A DNA stretch of 64,000 nucleotides from Salisapilia sapeloensis (lineage: Eukaryota > Oomycota > Peronosporomycetes > Peronosporales > Salisapiliaceae): the NCBI GenBank assembly GCA_023334545.1, contig JAADVB010000027.1:1-64000 (forward strand). The letters are read 5' to 3'. Both the position numbers and the translations under genes were made by a program. The notes below the pieces were generated by a model. It did no database searches. It was not told the origin of the DNA and saw only the letters and a program-made list of their open reading frames with translations. How positions within the stretch are numbered: the first letter of the stretch is position 1; every line of letters starts with the position of its first letter. Positions 1 to 11,267 of this stretch are shown here, piece by piece.

Positions 1-870
1 CATTTCAACCCTAAGACGTGCTGTTCCAACATGTTAAATTGCAATTGTATGCCAAAAGTCCTCTTCTCTTCGCTTCGAGTTTGAAAAGGATCTTGCTTTT
101 AGACAGTGCACAGATACTTCGCCTCAGTAGAGATGACAACTAGAACGACGATAGATATAACAACCAAATATGAACTTGACTTATTTCTCTTATCAACTTG
201 TCTTCAGACCAATTCGTTTGGTCCCTTGTCCTCGGATTTCAAAGTGAGCTCTAAGCTCTAAGCTCTCGTCCAGCGCTGACGTCAGGTTTCCACGTCAGCC
301 TGGACTTCCAGCCACTGCGACTGATACGCATCTTCCGGGCTTGCGTGCTGGTAGGAAAACCATGACCTGAGTCACGGGATCGACTCAGGTCTGGGCAAAA
401 AACCTCCGCACATATGGCAAGCCCACTTCCCGCAACTGCCTTCCCATGTCGACCATATCGTTGTCATCTCGCGTCTGGCCAGCTACATATCTTCAATGTC
501 TTGATAAATCACTCATCTCACAATTGCTAGTCAATCCAGAGAGCACTGCAGCTGTTTAATGAAGGCCAATCAAATTAAGAAGGACTTGTCGTTTGGCAAG
601 CTAACTTGTCTATGGTAAAAAAATTGTGACAACTGTAGTTTTTATCCTCAAGACAGATCTGAACACAGGACCTGGTCCGGACCAACCTATCGACGTCATA
701 TTTTGTATACACTTGGTGGAAATTTGAGTATATCTTCAGTTGAGTATATATTTTTTGTATGATCAATGGGGTCTTCTAAGGAGGTGGGATTGTACGCTTT
801 TGTTCGTGTTATTTTCTATGCTCTGTTTCTAACGTTAATTGTGTATTAGCGATTTGAACAAAACAAAGAC
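1..870. other. Gene-free flank upstream of the N4BP2-like gene
   Basis: I see no convincing coding region here; the only ORFs are short and lack recognisable protein features. The stretch contains a short direct repeat of the unit agctcta near 248-265 and a small inverted repeat at 275-299, annotated separately. The last part is presumably the promoter and 5' leader of the gene starting at 871. Confidence 0.6.
275..299. repeat. Small inverted repeat with ACGTCAG core
   Basis: Arms GCTGACGT (275-282) and ACGTCAGC (292-299) are perfect reverse complements around a 9-nt spacer. The segment 285-298, GGTTTCCACGTCAG, recurs exactly at 45080-45093, again inside a small inverted repeat. It may be a transcription-factor site or a trace of a dispersed repeat; function is not known. 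Confidence 0.5.
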
Positions 871-2639
871 ATGGAAGCAGTCACGTCGATCACTTCTTCT
901 GCTGATGGTAGTGCTATCAGTACTAATGTGGATGAATCTTCCGTCGATCAGATTCTAGAGATGCTATCCCCGCTACCAGTGTCAAGAGGTGAAGTGTACA
1001 AAGCACTTGAAGACAGCAAAAATGACGTTTCAGCGGCGGTGGAGGACTTGATGGGCATGGCAACTGCTCGAGAGCAAGAGCTCAGTGAAAATCATGACGG
1101 CTCTGGTGAATCTGCTCTAGACTGGGACCAGCTTTGCACTACCCTCGGTCTCTCTCCTGACGATGTGTTCGTGCAGGCACTCGGAAGTCTACCCCAGGAA
1201 CATAAAAACTCTTTACTAGCACACGACGGCGCGTGGATTCAGCAACTCCTTTTACAACTAGATGAGGCTGAAAAAATGGACCAAGAAAATAATGTAGAAG
1301 AACATCCTCTGGCCCAGCTACAGGCCCTGTACCCAACCTACAAGCTGGGTGTCATTGAGCGCGTGTTGGACCAGCAAAACTATGATGTCGATGCTGCTGC
1401 TACTGCCCTGGCGAATGTAAGAGCGAATTCAAATGTACAGAGCTACGCCTCGGCTGTCTCGGGCTCGTCTCGCGATGGTGTTACAACATATTTGCATTCT
1501 AGTGTCGGAGAGAGCGACACGCCGAATGCAGAGTTCCCAGGTCTCCAGCAAGTAGCGTCTCCAACACGAGATGGTAGGCACAAAGTGAAGAAAAAGAATG
1601 GACATAGACCTTGGCAAAATCAGGAGCCGAGGGTTCTTGTGGGGCAAGATGTCAATGCTGATGGCGTATGGCGCAACTCGAGTGCTCCATTGAGCCTTAC
1701 GAATCGGCTGAAAGTCGATCGCCTCCACTCTCTTCTTCCCTCCATCGACCGAGACACTATCCAAACAGTATTCTTTCATATTGCACGTTCACTGTCGCCG
1801 ACAAAGTCTAATCTGCATTTTACTTAGACGTTCTATCTGAATGGATGTAGTTCGGACGCGACAGAAGCAGTGCTACGAGAGACGTACAACCTTCCTATAT
1901 CGGATGCTGCCAAGTCGTCCTTTGAGGTAGCAGAGGATTTGGAAGAAGTGGAAAACGGAGTCAACGGAGGCTTTGTCATTGTCGACCCCATGGCTCGCAA
2001 AGGTTCGTCTCTTTTATATGCCCACTATTCCGTCTACTGGATATGACGTGCCTATTGTACAGATTCGGAGTACGTCCAAAGCAGAAATAGAGTGGAGGAG
2101 TCTCGCAGTGCACTCAGCGACCGCTACGCCAACGTCCTCCGCAGCTTCCGGTCGTCCAACGCATTTCTTGCAGGCGACCGAGTTCGAGAGTTCGTCTTGC
2201 TTCCCTTCGCCATCTTCATTCGTGCCATAACTTTTCTGTTATTAGATTAAGTCAGGCTCGTCGGGACTTACGGGAGGCTCAGAGAGATGCTGCTCATATG
2301 TTCTTCGAAGCTCAAAAGGAGCAGCTCAGGTATTGCATTTGTTCCAGTAGACCAAATCGAATAGTTACAGCTGAGTATCATGACAGACGTGGACAGCCAG
2401 TGGACTTGCACGGGTTGATCGTTCTTGAGGCGTTGCAGGTTTCGAAAGAGTCGATCGAATTTTGCAAACAGGAGCGCATACGGCGTTGTCGGCTGATATG
2501 TGGCGCCGGCTACCACTCCAAGCAAGGAAAGGCCCGCATCGCAGCTGCTCTAAAAGTGGCCTTTGACAGGCGAGGCATCCCATATCGCCAGGATAACAGC
2601 GGTATGCTTACAGTCTTCCCTCTCCGCAGCTCTCCTTGA
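871..2639 (+). CDS. N4BP2-like UBA/CUE, DUF1771 and Smr domain protein
   Basis: Five exons fit: 871-1767, 1828-2002, 2063-2181, 2256-2329 and 2387-2639, giving 505 residues with all phases consistent. The N-terminus (about residues 20-70) is a UBA/CUE-like ubiquitin-binding helix bundle (VDQILEML...VEDLMG). Exons 3-4 encode a DUF1771-type helical stretch (ARRDLREAQRDAAHMFFEAQ) running into exon 5 with the Smr signature VDLHGL, followed by a GAGYHSKQGKARI segment typical of Smr nuclease-like folds. In other eukaryotes this architecture occurs in N4BP2-type proteins linked to ubiquitin binding and RNA or DNA nicking. The 2330-2386 intron is chosen because it removes non-conserved residues and joins DUF1771 directly to the Smr motif; the frame is also open without it. 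The first in-frame ATG of the long ORF was used. Confidence 0.85.
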
Positions 2640-3109
2640 CACTAGAGGCTACAAGTCAACGGTCATGCTCTTGCAGTTGAATCATACTAATCATCGTACA
2701 CTCTTTCACATCCGAAGTTGGCGTTGATCCTTCGACTCTCCATCTCTTTTGCGTTTAAAATTACGTTTGGAATTTTTCAGTAGAATTACCATGCGACGTA
2801 TCTAGTTCTGCCACATGAGAAGGCGCGTACAGCATATTCTTCGCTGTCATCGAAAGTTAGAAACGTGAAACTGCTCTTGCCAAGAACGGAAGCGACGAGT
2901 CACTACGTGCAGTGCCAGAACCTACAATGCTAACGAGGCATCAGAGACGCTTTCCTACTTGTCACTGCGCTTCACGAACTTTGCGTAAACTCCACTGCAG
3001 GCGCCAAACTCTCTCCTTCTGAACACCAAGTTGAAGCTACATCCCACCTCCCCGAGACACTGCTCCCGGTCATCTCATTTCCATCATTGTCCCACTGCGG
3101 CTCAATTCA
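2640..3109. other. Intergenic region between the Smr gene and the PH protein
   Basis: No ORF with protein-like features. It must hold the 3' UTR of the Smr gene and the promoter of the PH gene; a candidate initiator lies at 3073-3088. Confidence 0.55.
3073..3088 (+). promoter_or_regulatory. Candidate oomycete initiator upstream of the PH gene
   Basis: TCTCATTTCCATCATT matches the first half of the published oomycete core promoter (consensus about GCTCATTYYNCAWTTT), with TCATTTCC at the expected initiator position. It lies 22 nt before the ATG at 3110, a typical short leader for this group. Confidence 0.45.
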
Positions 3110-4084
3110 ATGGCAAGCGCCTCTCCGCTGGAAGAATACCTCGCGCAATTCTCTCGAACGAGTAGCGGATATCTCCACGAGATACCAGCGACAGTACACA
3201 GACCTCCAGAGCAGACAAACAAAGGCCCAGTCGCTTTAGAGGATCAATTCTGTGGGTGGCTGTGGATACGAGAGTCCAAGCTCCGGAGATGGCATCATCG
3301 CTACGTGTGCCTCAACGATTCTGTTCTGTCCTATTTTGCCACCTTTCCCTCGGAAGAGTTTCTACGCCAGGCAGAACTTCGCTTTTCCATCGACCCGGAA
3401 TCTCGCATGCCCGTTGGTTCTGGCGGATCTCTCCCTCTCGGCGTCATTCGGATAGCTCATGTCGACGACTCTGTTCACAACGTTGGTTTCGACGTCTATG
3501 GGGCTTGTGGAAAGAAACTCGAAGTCCGGGCCAGAAGCAAAGAAGATCAAAATTCTTGGCTGAGAATGCTGAAACGTCCTGCTCGAAGAAAGTCTCGGTC
3601 TTGGACGAAAGCAGAGTCCGAACATATGCGCTACAGCTCGGCTACGTACAATGCCGACAGCGCCTGTGCATTCGAACGACAGTCGATTCCAGTCTTATCG
3701 AGTGGATGGCTCTACGTCCAGCATCGATCATCTGGTAAGAACGTTTCCAAAGTCTTCTCCGGTCTTTGGCATCTTTGGCGGCGACGATTCTGTGTTATCC
3801 AAGGAGAAACATTTGCCTACTATGCCAGTGAAAAGCCTTATGATGTGCCGAAGCGGAGGGCGTACGTTCAAAGTGTCAAGGTGGAAGTGAGCTGTGGAAA
3901 TCGACACGAGTTGGTGGTTCGAATGGAAGAAGGGGATTGCTTACGCCTCAAACTCACAACTGCTCCGGAGCTAGAGAGCTGGCGGACAAGATTGCTCGAG
4001 TGTGTCGCTGCCCGGAGAGATCGTGCCGCATCAGTCGAGACGTCTGCGTTGCTCCGTCAGCAGAGCTCCGTAGCAGCCAATTAG
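3110..4084 (+). CDS. Protein with two pleckstrin-homology domains
   Basis: Single-exon gene of 324 residues. The first PH domain spans about residues 43-152, opening GWLWIRESKLRRWHHRYVCL and ending with a C-terminal helix around EDQNSWLRML. The second spans about 195-305, opening SGWLYVQ, with an insertion before LWRRRFCVIQGETFAYY, and ending with ELESWRTRLLEC; both closing helices hold the near-invariant Trp of PH folds. PH domains bind phosphoinositides or proteins at membranes, so a peripheral signalling adaptor is likely. No catalytic domain, signal peptide or membrane segment is visible. The ATG at 3110 lies just after an initiator-like motif, which supports the start. Confidence 0.85.
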   Translation: MASASPLEEYLAQFSRTSSGYLHEIPATVHRPPEQTNKGPVALEDQFCGWLWIRESKLRRWHHRYVCLNDSVLSYFATFPSEEFLRQAELRFSIDPESRMPVGSGGSLPLGVIRIAHVDDSVHNVGFDVYGACGKKLEVRARSKEDQNSWLRMLKRPARRKSRSWTKAESEHMRYSSATYNADSACAFERQSIPVLSSGWLYVQHRSSGKNVSKVFSGLWHLWRRRFCVIQGETFAYYASEKPYDVPKRRAYVQSVKVEVSCGNRHELVVRMEEGDCLRLKLTTAPELESWRTRLLECVAARRDRAASVETSALLRQQSSVAAN

Positions 4085-4383
4085 TCGGTATATTGTATTG
4101 TAAGTAGCTTGAAGAGACTCAAGTACAGCGTTTCCTATTTCAGTTATCTTTGGCATCCTAGCTAGTCTCACATCTCCGCTTGGCTGTCATGTGAGCTTCT
4201 GGCATCTTTTATCCGGCAAGTCGAGACATGCGATTGTTCTCATATCGGAGTACTTGTAAAAAGCTTCCATATCTCATCGCAGTAGTGTCATTTCTGTTTA
4301 AATTTATGGACTACCGGCTATTCTAAGCGAAAACGAAAGAGCACTGGCATCCATACTGGTCTCCCCTATGTCCTCAACAATAT

Positions 4384-4893
4384 ATGGGTGTAGACCGCTA
4401 CGCATATCTGCAGCACATGTGCCGCATAGGTTTCCGCCCACATGAATCCCTCACAATACCCACGGCGCCCTCTTTTTATATGTACATCTCCAATTGTCCC
4501 GCCTTAGCGTTCGCATGTCTTCGCTCTGTGTATCTTCTTCAGTTCATTTCGGTCGTCGAAACGTCCATTGTCAGCTACCTTCGTATGCTGACTCCTTCAG
4601 GTTGCCTTGCCATTTTTGTTAAATGCAAGGCATTTCAGCCACACTTCGAACTCCCTCCGGTTGGCCGGCACACTTTGGCGAAGAAGAGACTTCCAGGAAG
4701 ACCGGGGCTTCGAGAAGTCTTGCGCGATGAGCTACAGTGGAAATTTGTAACCGAGGCAGGAATTCGGAGATTGAGCAAATTTGTACAGGGCTCGAAAGTA
4801 AGAGTGGATGGGATTTTAGGTTGGAAAGATAGCCGACAGGTCCGAAAGGAGTACGTAGGTGTGGATAGAGAAGAGAGCATAAGAGCTAACTAA
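4384..4893 (+). CDS. Doubtful ORF, 169 codons, unknown
   Basis: An uninterrupted ORF of 169 codons. The N-terminal half is hydrophobic and Cys-containing; the second half is charged (AKKRLPGRPGLREVL...). I recognise no family and the antisense frame is partly open too. It could be a small lineage-specific gene, the last exon of an unrecognised gene, or chance. Confidence 0.2.
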   Translation: MGVDRYAYLQHMCRIGFRPHESLTIPTAPSFYMYISNCPALAFACLRSVYLLQFISVVETSIVSYLRMLTPSGCLAIFVKCKAFQPHFELPPVGRHTLAKKRLPGRPGLREVLRDELQWKFVTEAGIRRLSKFVQGSKVRVDGILGWKDSRQVRKEYVGVDREESIRAN

Positions 4894-5537
4894 GGAATAC
4901 ACTGTCGAACGCGAACAGTCTTTAAATTGCAGTCAATTCACTTGTCCATCCATTGTCCTTCAAAATATACCGTGAATCCGATAAGGTTCTCTTACTGCTA
5001 CCGTCCCGAGAATCGCTCCGCAGAGTCCTCTTCGTATTCTGTTTCTCGGCAATTCATTTTTGGCAGCCTAAAATATACATTTTAGAGGTCTGGCGATACG
5101 AGTTTGGCGATCCAATGAACCACCGTAGGAATGTTTGAGTAGAACCAACAATAACTGATTCCAAAGCAGTACACCGTAGCAATAATTTGCTTCGCATCGG
5201 TTGATAGCTACGGTGCCTATCAGAACGTGCATATATTTACAAATAAAGCAGGTCAACCTTCAATTTGTAAATGGCAAAAACTAAAGCGATCGGTAAGCTG
5301 GCCATGTTCCTCTCTGTGATGTCGAATTATTCTTTTGTACTAATGAATTACTGGTAACCATATTTGTATGCGTTGCCACTCGATCTTTTGTAGAAGCATT
5401 CATGGAGAACACGACAGCGTCAAAGCTATTTCCACCGTATAAGTAGAGCAGACACGATACTAGAGCTGTCTATCTCACTGGGGTACCAAAAACCACTTTT
5501 GCAATGCTCTCCATGTATTTTTGCTCACTGTTGTCAA
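4894..5537. other. Intergenic region downstream of the GST gene
   Basis: No supported gene. It includes the 3' side of the minus-strand GST gene. A stretch at about 4932-4957 (gtcaattcacttgtcc...) resembles an initiator, but no ORF with an ATG follows it. Confidence 0.5.
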
Positions 5538-6215
5538 CTACAAGGACACATTCTTGATACCCAATTGCTCCACAAGTCCATCCACTTGACTGTGAATTTC
5601 ATCATGGTGCGGCAGTTTCTTCATGGCCGACAGCCAGTTGGCCGTCTTTGGGTACTTGGAAGCATTGAAGACATTCATTTGCTCCAGCTGATGCACTTCG
5701 GGATACATCAGCAAGTCGGCAATGGAGAAGCTCGAGGTACCAGCGACATAGGAAGAAGATGCGAGATATACCTCCAACCGCGTGAGAACCTTTTCGAGCG
5801 TCTCTGCTTTTTGCTGAAGGTAGACTTTGTCCAAGTCCGACAATTCATTGGTTTTCTCGTGGATGACAGGAACGAGCAGTTGCGATGTGATGAGACGGTC
5901 GCCACTGTGGTGCCAGTGGAGCATTTGGTTCACTTTTGCACGCTGGTGCGCATCGGTCGGGTACAAGTCCGTCCAGTTGTGTTTTTCCGCCAAATACTCG
6001 AGAATGGCGCTGCCTTCGAAGAGTGCAAAGCCGTCGTCTTCAATGGTAGGGACCAAACCGTTCGGGTTGAGCTTTTTGTACTCGGCCGAAGACAGCTTTT
6101 CAGAACCGAGTGGCGTATCCTCAAACTTGAATTCTACGTTTTTGATTTTGAGTGCCCACAAGACGGAGCGAGAAGGTTGACTGATGTAGTTGCCGTGCAC
6201 AACGAGCATTTTCAC
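5538..6215 (-). CDS. Glutathione S-transferase, theta-like
   Basis: Intronless, 225 residues, the usual length for cytosolic GSTs. The N-terminal thioredoxin-fold domain (about 1-82) starts with MLVVHGNYISQPSRSVLWAL, where the Ser of SQPSR sits where theta-class enzymes have their catalytic Ser. It continues with NPNGLVPTIED, including the cis-Pro, and FEGSAILEYLAEKH, the glutathione-binding ES/GS helix. The all-helical C-terminal domain contains SIADLLMYPE, the conserved N-capping region (normally S/T-x-x-D). Expected role: conjugation of glutathione to electrophiles in the cytosol. The acidic residue before Ser in the usual ES-AI motif is present as EGSAI. Confidence 0.92.
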   Translation of the reverse strand: MKMLVVHGNYISQPSRSVLWALKIKNVEFKFEDTPLGSEKLSSAEYKKLNPNGLVPTIEDDGFALFEGSAILEYLAEKHNWTDLYPTDAHQRAKVNQMLHWHHSGDRLITSQLLVPVIHEKTNELSDLDKVYLQQKAETLEKVLTRLEVYLASSSYVAGTSSFSIADLLMYPEVHQLEQMNVFNASKYPKTANWLSAMKKLPHHDEIHSQVDGLVEQLGIKNVSL

Positions 6216-6593
6216 GTTTCTGGTTGCTTCTCTGTTCTGGGCCGAAAAGGAAAGTGACTGAGATCTTGAAAGAGAGAAGAGGATCAGCTGATCGGTAAAA
6301 GATTTTTCCGTTTATATTGATTCGAGGCCTGTAAAGGAGGATGCCTTTTTGAATCTGATCGCTTGCTTAACCTTGAGATCCGATTGAAGCGTACGCATCC
6401 AGAGTATTGATACATGATTGAACTCTGCCTCTAAATACCAAAAGGAAGGCGGGTGATAGCTATTCAAATTGTCTACAGGTAAAAGTGGTTGTATATCTGC
6501 ATGTGTAGAGCCAAAGATCGTCAGTTCTTTACCAAATATACCTAGTCTTGACACCATGTCACGTCCAGAAGTGTAAAATGCAATCGTTGTCAA

Positions 6594-6986
6594 CTACAAG
6601 TTGAAATACGGATCGATTTGGGCCTTATATAGAGCCTTGGCGTATGCACTAGGAAGGAGTTTATCTAGCACTTGGTGACCAAGGATCTGGATTCGAGCAT
6701 TCCAAGGATGTTCGTATAGAATAGTGTGCAATCTTGAAACAATGCGGAGTTCATCGTCCAAAGTGACTTGCTCCAGTATATTCACATGTTCCGCAGCTAA
6801 TAGCTGAAGTTTCTTGTTGATGGCGTAGAGCGAGCGTTGGAGGATTGCTTCATCCACGGGGTTAGCATCCATCAGACGAAGGATTTGGTGCCACTCCCAA
6901 TGGATCGTCGGCCGATGATGCAGTTTTCGCAACCGGGCTTTTGCCAGCTCGCGCAACTCGTCGACAGGATCGCCATTTTCGTTCAT
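6594..6986 (-). CDS. Small conserved-looking protein of unknown function
   Basis: An ATG at 6986 opens 130 residues of helical, charged sequence (MNENGDPVDELRELAKARLRK...PYFNL) with no Cys and no membrane segment. The frame stays open upstream of this ATG (AGIDHLHEMNENG) to just after a possible 3' splice site near 7015, so a 5' exon may be missing. After the TAG stop the same frame remains open for another 94 codons down to 6312. I do not recognise the family. Confidence 0.5.
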   Translation of the reverse strand: MNENGDPVDELRELAKARLRKLHHRPTIHWEWHQILRLMDANPVDEAILQRSLYAINKKLQLLAAEHVNILEQVTLDDELRIVSRLHTILYEHPWNARIQILGHQVLDKLLPSAYAKALYKAQIDPYFNL

Positions 6987-7916
6987 CTCATGCAAGTGGT
7001 CGATACCGGCGCACTATTTTTAGTTTCATATCATTTTCACAGGCGGCATTCACCGTTGTTTGTTTGACGTATCCATTTCGTGTCTCGACTCATGTCTGAG
7101 CTACTATCCTTTCCACCTAGCTCTGCTGCCCTGCGAGTTCTAGGTGCACGCTCAACCCGATCTGAACCGAGCACATCCTGCTACTTTTTTCGGTCACATC
7201 GCAAAGGTATGCATGAGACAAAGTTTGTGGATTTCTGCTCAACGCGTAAAATATTCCACTTCCTTTCCACTGTTCATGAGTGCATTGTAAACTCGCCATG
7301 TCCAATAATCGGTAGCATCGAGTCTTTTAACCGAATTGAGAAGCTCGTAAGGACAACTCGCCTTCGAGTGGTAGGACACTGAAACTATATTCAAGCACTA
7401 GAAGCTTGATTTTAATCGACGTGTGATGTGCTGATGGATAGGAGGATGAGAAACGAAGTTTCCAAACCAAAAATTGGTGCGAATGATGACGAAAACTAAA
7501 AAATACTCTTTTGTATCCATGTGTACAAGAAGGTCATCTCTACGCTGGAAAAGTGCGAGATTAAGTAGGAATGGGGATAGTCACACTTGATGGAGAAGGG
7601 ATGAGAAAACCAACTGTGCTTCGTATACGAAATAGGAGATTGCAAAACGCAGGAAGAAAGCGGAGGAGAATGAAAACTCATACCACTGCATCTTCAAGGA
7701 AAAAGTCGAAAGTAGGACAAGGTCGTCTGCTAGATCTCGTCGCAGAGAGTCTCATCACTGGCCAAAGCTCAAGATGGATGCGTTTCCCGTTGCCCACGCC
7801 AATCAGTTGCACCGGAAGATTGGCGTACTGTCAAGCGTTGCAGCATGTAGACGAGGTTGCACGAACAGTAGCGCGACCGTGGAGCAACCTCGTCGAAGAT
7901 CACAACCGCGTTTCTG
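6987..7916. other. Intergenic region between divergent genes
   Basis: Only short, unconvincing ORFs. The plus-strand ORF 7571-8020 is basic, low in family character and overlaps the start of the RING gene in another frame. The region should contain promoters for the minus-strand gene ending at 6594 and the plus-strand gene starting at 7917. Confidence 0.5.
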
Positions 7917-10409
7917 ATGTCGGACGAGTCCGACCGGCGCGTCTTCATGGTCGCGAGAGCTCACTCCCCACGCCGCATCGCAGGAGAGGGAAACCCCGGT
8001 GGAAACCGGAACAATGGTGACGCTGAAAACAACCGCAACGATGGCGGCCCAGGACTCATTAACGTGAACAACATGGGTGCCATGGAAGCAGACTGGAGGC
8101 AGCAGCAATTCCAGCGACAGCGAATGCAACTGCTCAGTATGGCCATCTTCCTATGCTTCATGGTGCTCTTCTTTGACAATCGAGCTGGAGAGGCTCGTCA
8201 TCGTGCCGCGGAACGCTCTGGTCGTAACCGGTACTCGATTCCCGACAGTCAAGGGTTGAATGTAAGCGAACGCAAGAAGCAAGCGGACGAGCTGGAAAAA
8301 GTGCTGCACGACCAGCCAGATTATATGCCGAACATACCTCCGATGAACGTTTCTGGTATCTACAGCGGTATGCTCTTCTCCTGTCTACTTTATTTTATAT
8401 GTCACCCAAGTTGCGTTTGAAATAGGCACATGGAAATCGCTGTCGGCGGAAGAGTATGACACCGAAAAACCAGTGTACTCGGACGTTATGTAAGCAGTGT
8501 AGATTTTATGATCCAAAAGCGATGTATTCATTATGTGTCTCTAGTCCGTACCTAAAGGTGGATCGAGACATTCATGACCAGGACTATGAGCAGCCGGAAG
8601 AGCTCGGCAGCTCTTGGCTCTTCCTCAAGATGAAGACGCCTCCCATCAAAGAGCTGGAAGACGACGTGTCTTACGTCACAGGCCAGCTCGTCATCTACGA
8701 AGAACAGGCCTCTCTCGCCGCTACGATTCTACCAGTCCAAGGTGTCTTTCTGCGTCGGATGGCCAAACTGACGCTCTTTGGCAACAGTCCAGACTCGACG
8801 GTGCAGCTACTGTATCGAAAGCCGAACGCGACGAGCAACTCAACCACGAGTGTCACGGTGAAGAAGCCGCCAGTGGATACTGCGGATGCAGAATGGAGTG
8901 AAGTAGAGGAAGGGAAGCCTCTGACGACCAATTTGCGCTGGCGGCAAACGATCGATTTACGTAGTGGTCGTGCAAGGGTGGAGGGTGTACCGAACGTTGT
9001 GGACAAGCAAGACTTTGCTAGTGTCGACGTCTCTCCTCCACGCTATGCCTACGTCTCTCGCTTCCGCTCGAGCGACTCGTTCAGTGACCAATGCCTCAGC
9101 ATTGTTGAAATGACGCTGCGAAACAGCACTAAGGGAGGACAGGAAGATGGTGAATTGTCCAACCAAAAGGGTTCGACGTTGGACGGCACACTCGCAAGTG
9201 TCAACTGTGGACTGTACTTGCAGCTGAGCACGGACTTTCAGGAAGAGAATTTGGACGTGTTCTTTTCGAAAGCCTCTCACTACGCCGTCCTCATGACGCT
9301 AATCGCCATGGTCGAGATCTACGTCCTCTTACGACAGCTCCAGTTCTCCAACACCCAGGCGGCAGCAGCTCGAGTGTCGCTCGTGACGGTCGGCCAGCAG
9401 GCTATTTTGGACTCGTACTTGTGTTTGGGTCACTTGACCATCGGTATCGTAGCGCAGAACGTCTTCACAGCCTTTGCGTCCGTCGCGTTCGTGAAACTGA
9501 TAATCTTTTCGGTTTTCGAGATGAGGTATCTACTCATCATCTGGAAAGCGAGGCGGCCGCAGGGCTTTGCAGAGGGCTGGCTGACTCTGCGTCGAGAGCT
9601 GACGACGCTCTACTCTCGCTTTTACATCTCTCTCCTGGCGGGACTGGTGATCTTGTACAACTTTTCGGTACGCTCTAGCTGGCATACTATGGCAGGATCT
9701 GATACTAAATCTTCTGAGGATCTGACAGAACTACGCGAGCGTCCTGGTTTTCCTGTGCTATTCGTTCTGGGTCCCACAGATCGTGCACAACGTTCACAGG
9801 TACACTGCATCGTCTGTCGTAGAGCCTATCCCGTGCACTCTGATCTGATGCGATGGCTGACTGACATAGGGAGGTACGCAATGCGTTTGACCCAGGATAC
9901 CTGTACGGCATGAGTGGCTTGCGCATGTTCCTGCCGCTCTACTTTTTCGGCTGTCCGAGCAACTTTTTGTCAGCGTTTCCCATGGTATCGATTCTATGCT
10001 GCTTGGTGCGCATCTCTGATTTACATCCTAACGACTTCAACTTCAGTATGAGAATAGCGTGGATTATCAGCTGTGCTACTCGCTGATGGCGTGGATGGGC
10101 CTTCAGTTGTGCACCATCTTCCTTCAACAAAGACTTGGCCCACGCTTCTTCGTCCCGGCCATGTTCCTCCCAGTCAAGTATAACTACGAGAGGAAGGTTA
10201 CCATGCAGGACCTCGCGCTTTTGAGGAACAATCCAGGCGACGGCGACTCGGCCATCGACTGCGTCATCTGCATGGTCGAGCTCGACGTCGACACGGAAGA
10301 CTACATGATTGCGCCTTGCGACCACATCTTCCACCGCGACTGTCTCCAAGGGTGGATGCAAGTCAAGATGGAATGCCCGACATGCCGGTGCGCGCTCCCA
10401 GAGCCGTAG
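7917..10409 (+). CDS. Transmembrane RING-type E3 ubiquitin ligase (Tul1/Dsc1/FLY family)
   Basis: Six exons: 7917-8367, 8426-8489, 8545-9667, 9729-9799, 9870-9984 and 10047-10409, giving 728 residues with matching phases. After an N-terminal membrane anchor (about residues 62-80) comes a long luminal domain. A multi-span membrane domain follows, with the family block SHYAVLMTLIAM...VFEMRYLLIIW and, across the short exons 4-5, SFWVPQIVHN and PLYFFGCPSNF. The C-terminal RING-H2 finger has CVICM, CDHIFHRDCL and CPTC in order. In yeast and plants this family sits in Golgi/endosomal membranes and ubiquitinates membrane cargo. Recovery of the WVPQI motif only after removal of introns supports the model. 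The start Met could be a little downstream. Confidence 0.9.
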
Positions 10410-11194
10410 AATTGAAAAGGAGGATGCGTTCGAAATCGGATGGCATTGGCGGGACTTGAAGAGGTTAAAGACAGGATTATGTAGAAGTATATGCTCGTGA
10501 CAGAATGCAAGGCCTTTTTGCGTTGATCCGTCCAATCCATACCATCCTCCCCGCGATCCGTCTTTTTAATACCACCTTGAAGTACGGGAAAAGATCCGGT
10601 GCGCTGATCGACTAGGCTGATGGCCACCCACATTGACTCGTCGCGAGGTCTCAAACATCGCGTGATGACTCGGTTTCATCTAACATCCTATTTTTCCACC
10701 TACCATCACCTACTTCGAGGACGATTCGCTGCACGGCGCAATGCACCGGCACTTTTCCCTAAATAGCAAAGTTCCTGTAGACGAAATTTCTTATTCAAGA
10801 TATAGTGGACTTGGCCGATTAGCGAGAGCCATGAAGAACAATCGCCACGTTGTGAAACTTCAGAAGACAGCTCCTGCGCTCCCAGTCTATGCATGCATCG
10901 ATTTCCTAATCCCTCGCTAGGGTTAAGCCCCAAGCAGCGTTTCTATAGAAAACCAAGTCGAGTAAGCACACACTGGCTTTTCTCGTATCATGCCATCCGC
11001 AGGATTTGTTTTCAATGGATGCTAGAGAGTCCGTCTTATTTGCAAAGCCACGTTGATACGAACCTCCGACGAACTATGGGCTGACGCGATAGAGATCATG
11101 CTAGTTGCAGGAGCAGCGTTGTCACAAAACATCCGCTTGCACTTCAGAAAAACGAGCGACAATCGCTGCGCCCAAAATTCCGCTCTTCCTCTCA
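10410..11194. other. Intergenic region upstream of the transporter island
   Basis: No supported gene. It contains the 3' UTR of the RING ligase gene and the promoter of the first sugar transporter. Confidence 0.55.
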
Positions 11195-11210
11195 GTTCAC
11201 TTGTCAATTT
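11195..11210 (+). promoter_or_regulatory. Oomycete-type initiator plus flanking element, transporter 1
   Basis: GTTCACTTGTCAATTT closely resembles GCTCATTYYNCAWTTT, the oomycete core promoter joining an initiator and its flanking region. It lies 57 nt upstream of the ATG at 11268. Confidence 0.55.
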
Positions 11211-11267
11211 CGTCTCGACCAAGCACACCGCCTTCTCCATCTACCCAATTTGGATTGAATCAACATC

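Noticed and set aside
5499-6257. Plus-strand ORF of 252 codons over the GST gene
   Set aside because: It is the antisense of a clear GST with all motifs; composition is an artefact of the opposite strand.
7571-8020. Plus-strand ORF of 149 codons overlapping the RING ligase start
   Set aside because: Basic, low-complexity translation and overlap with a confident gene in another frame.
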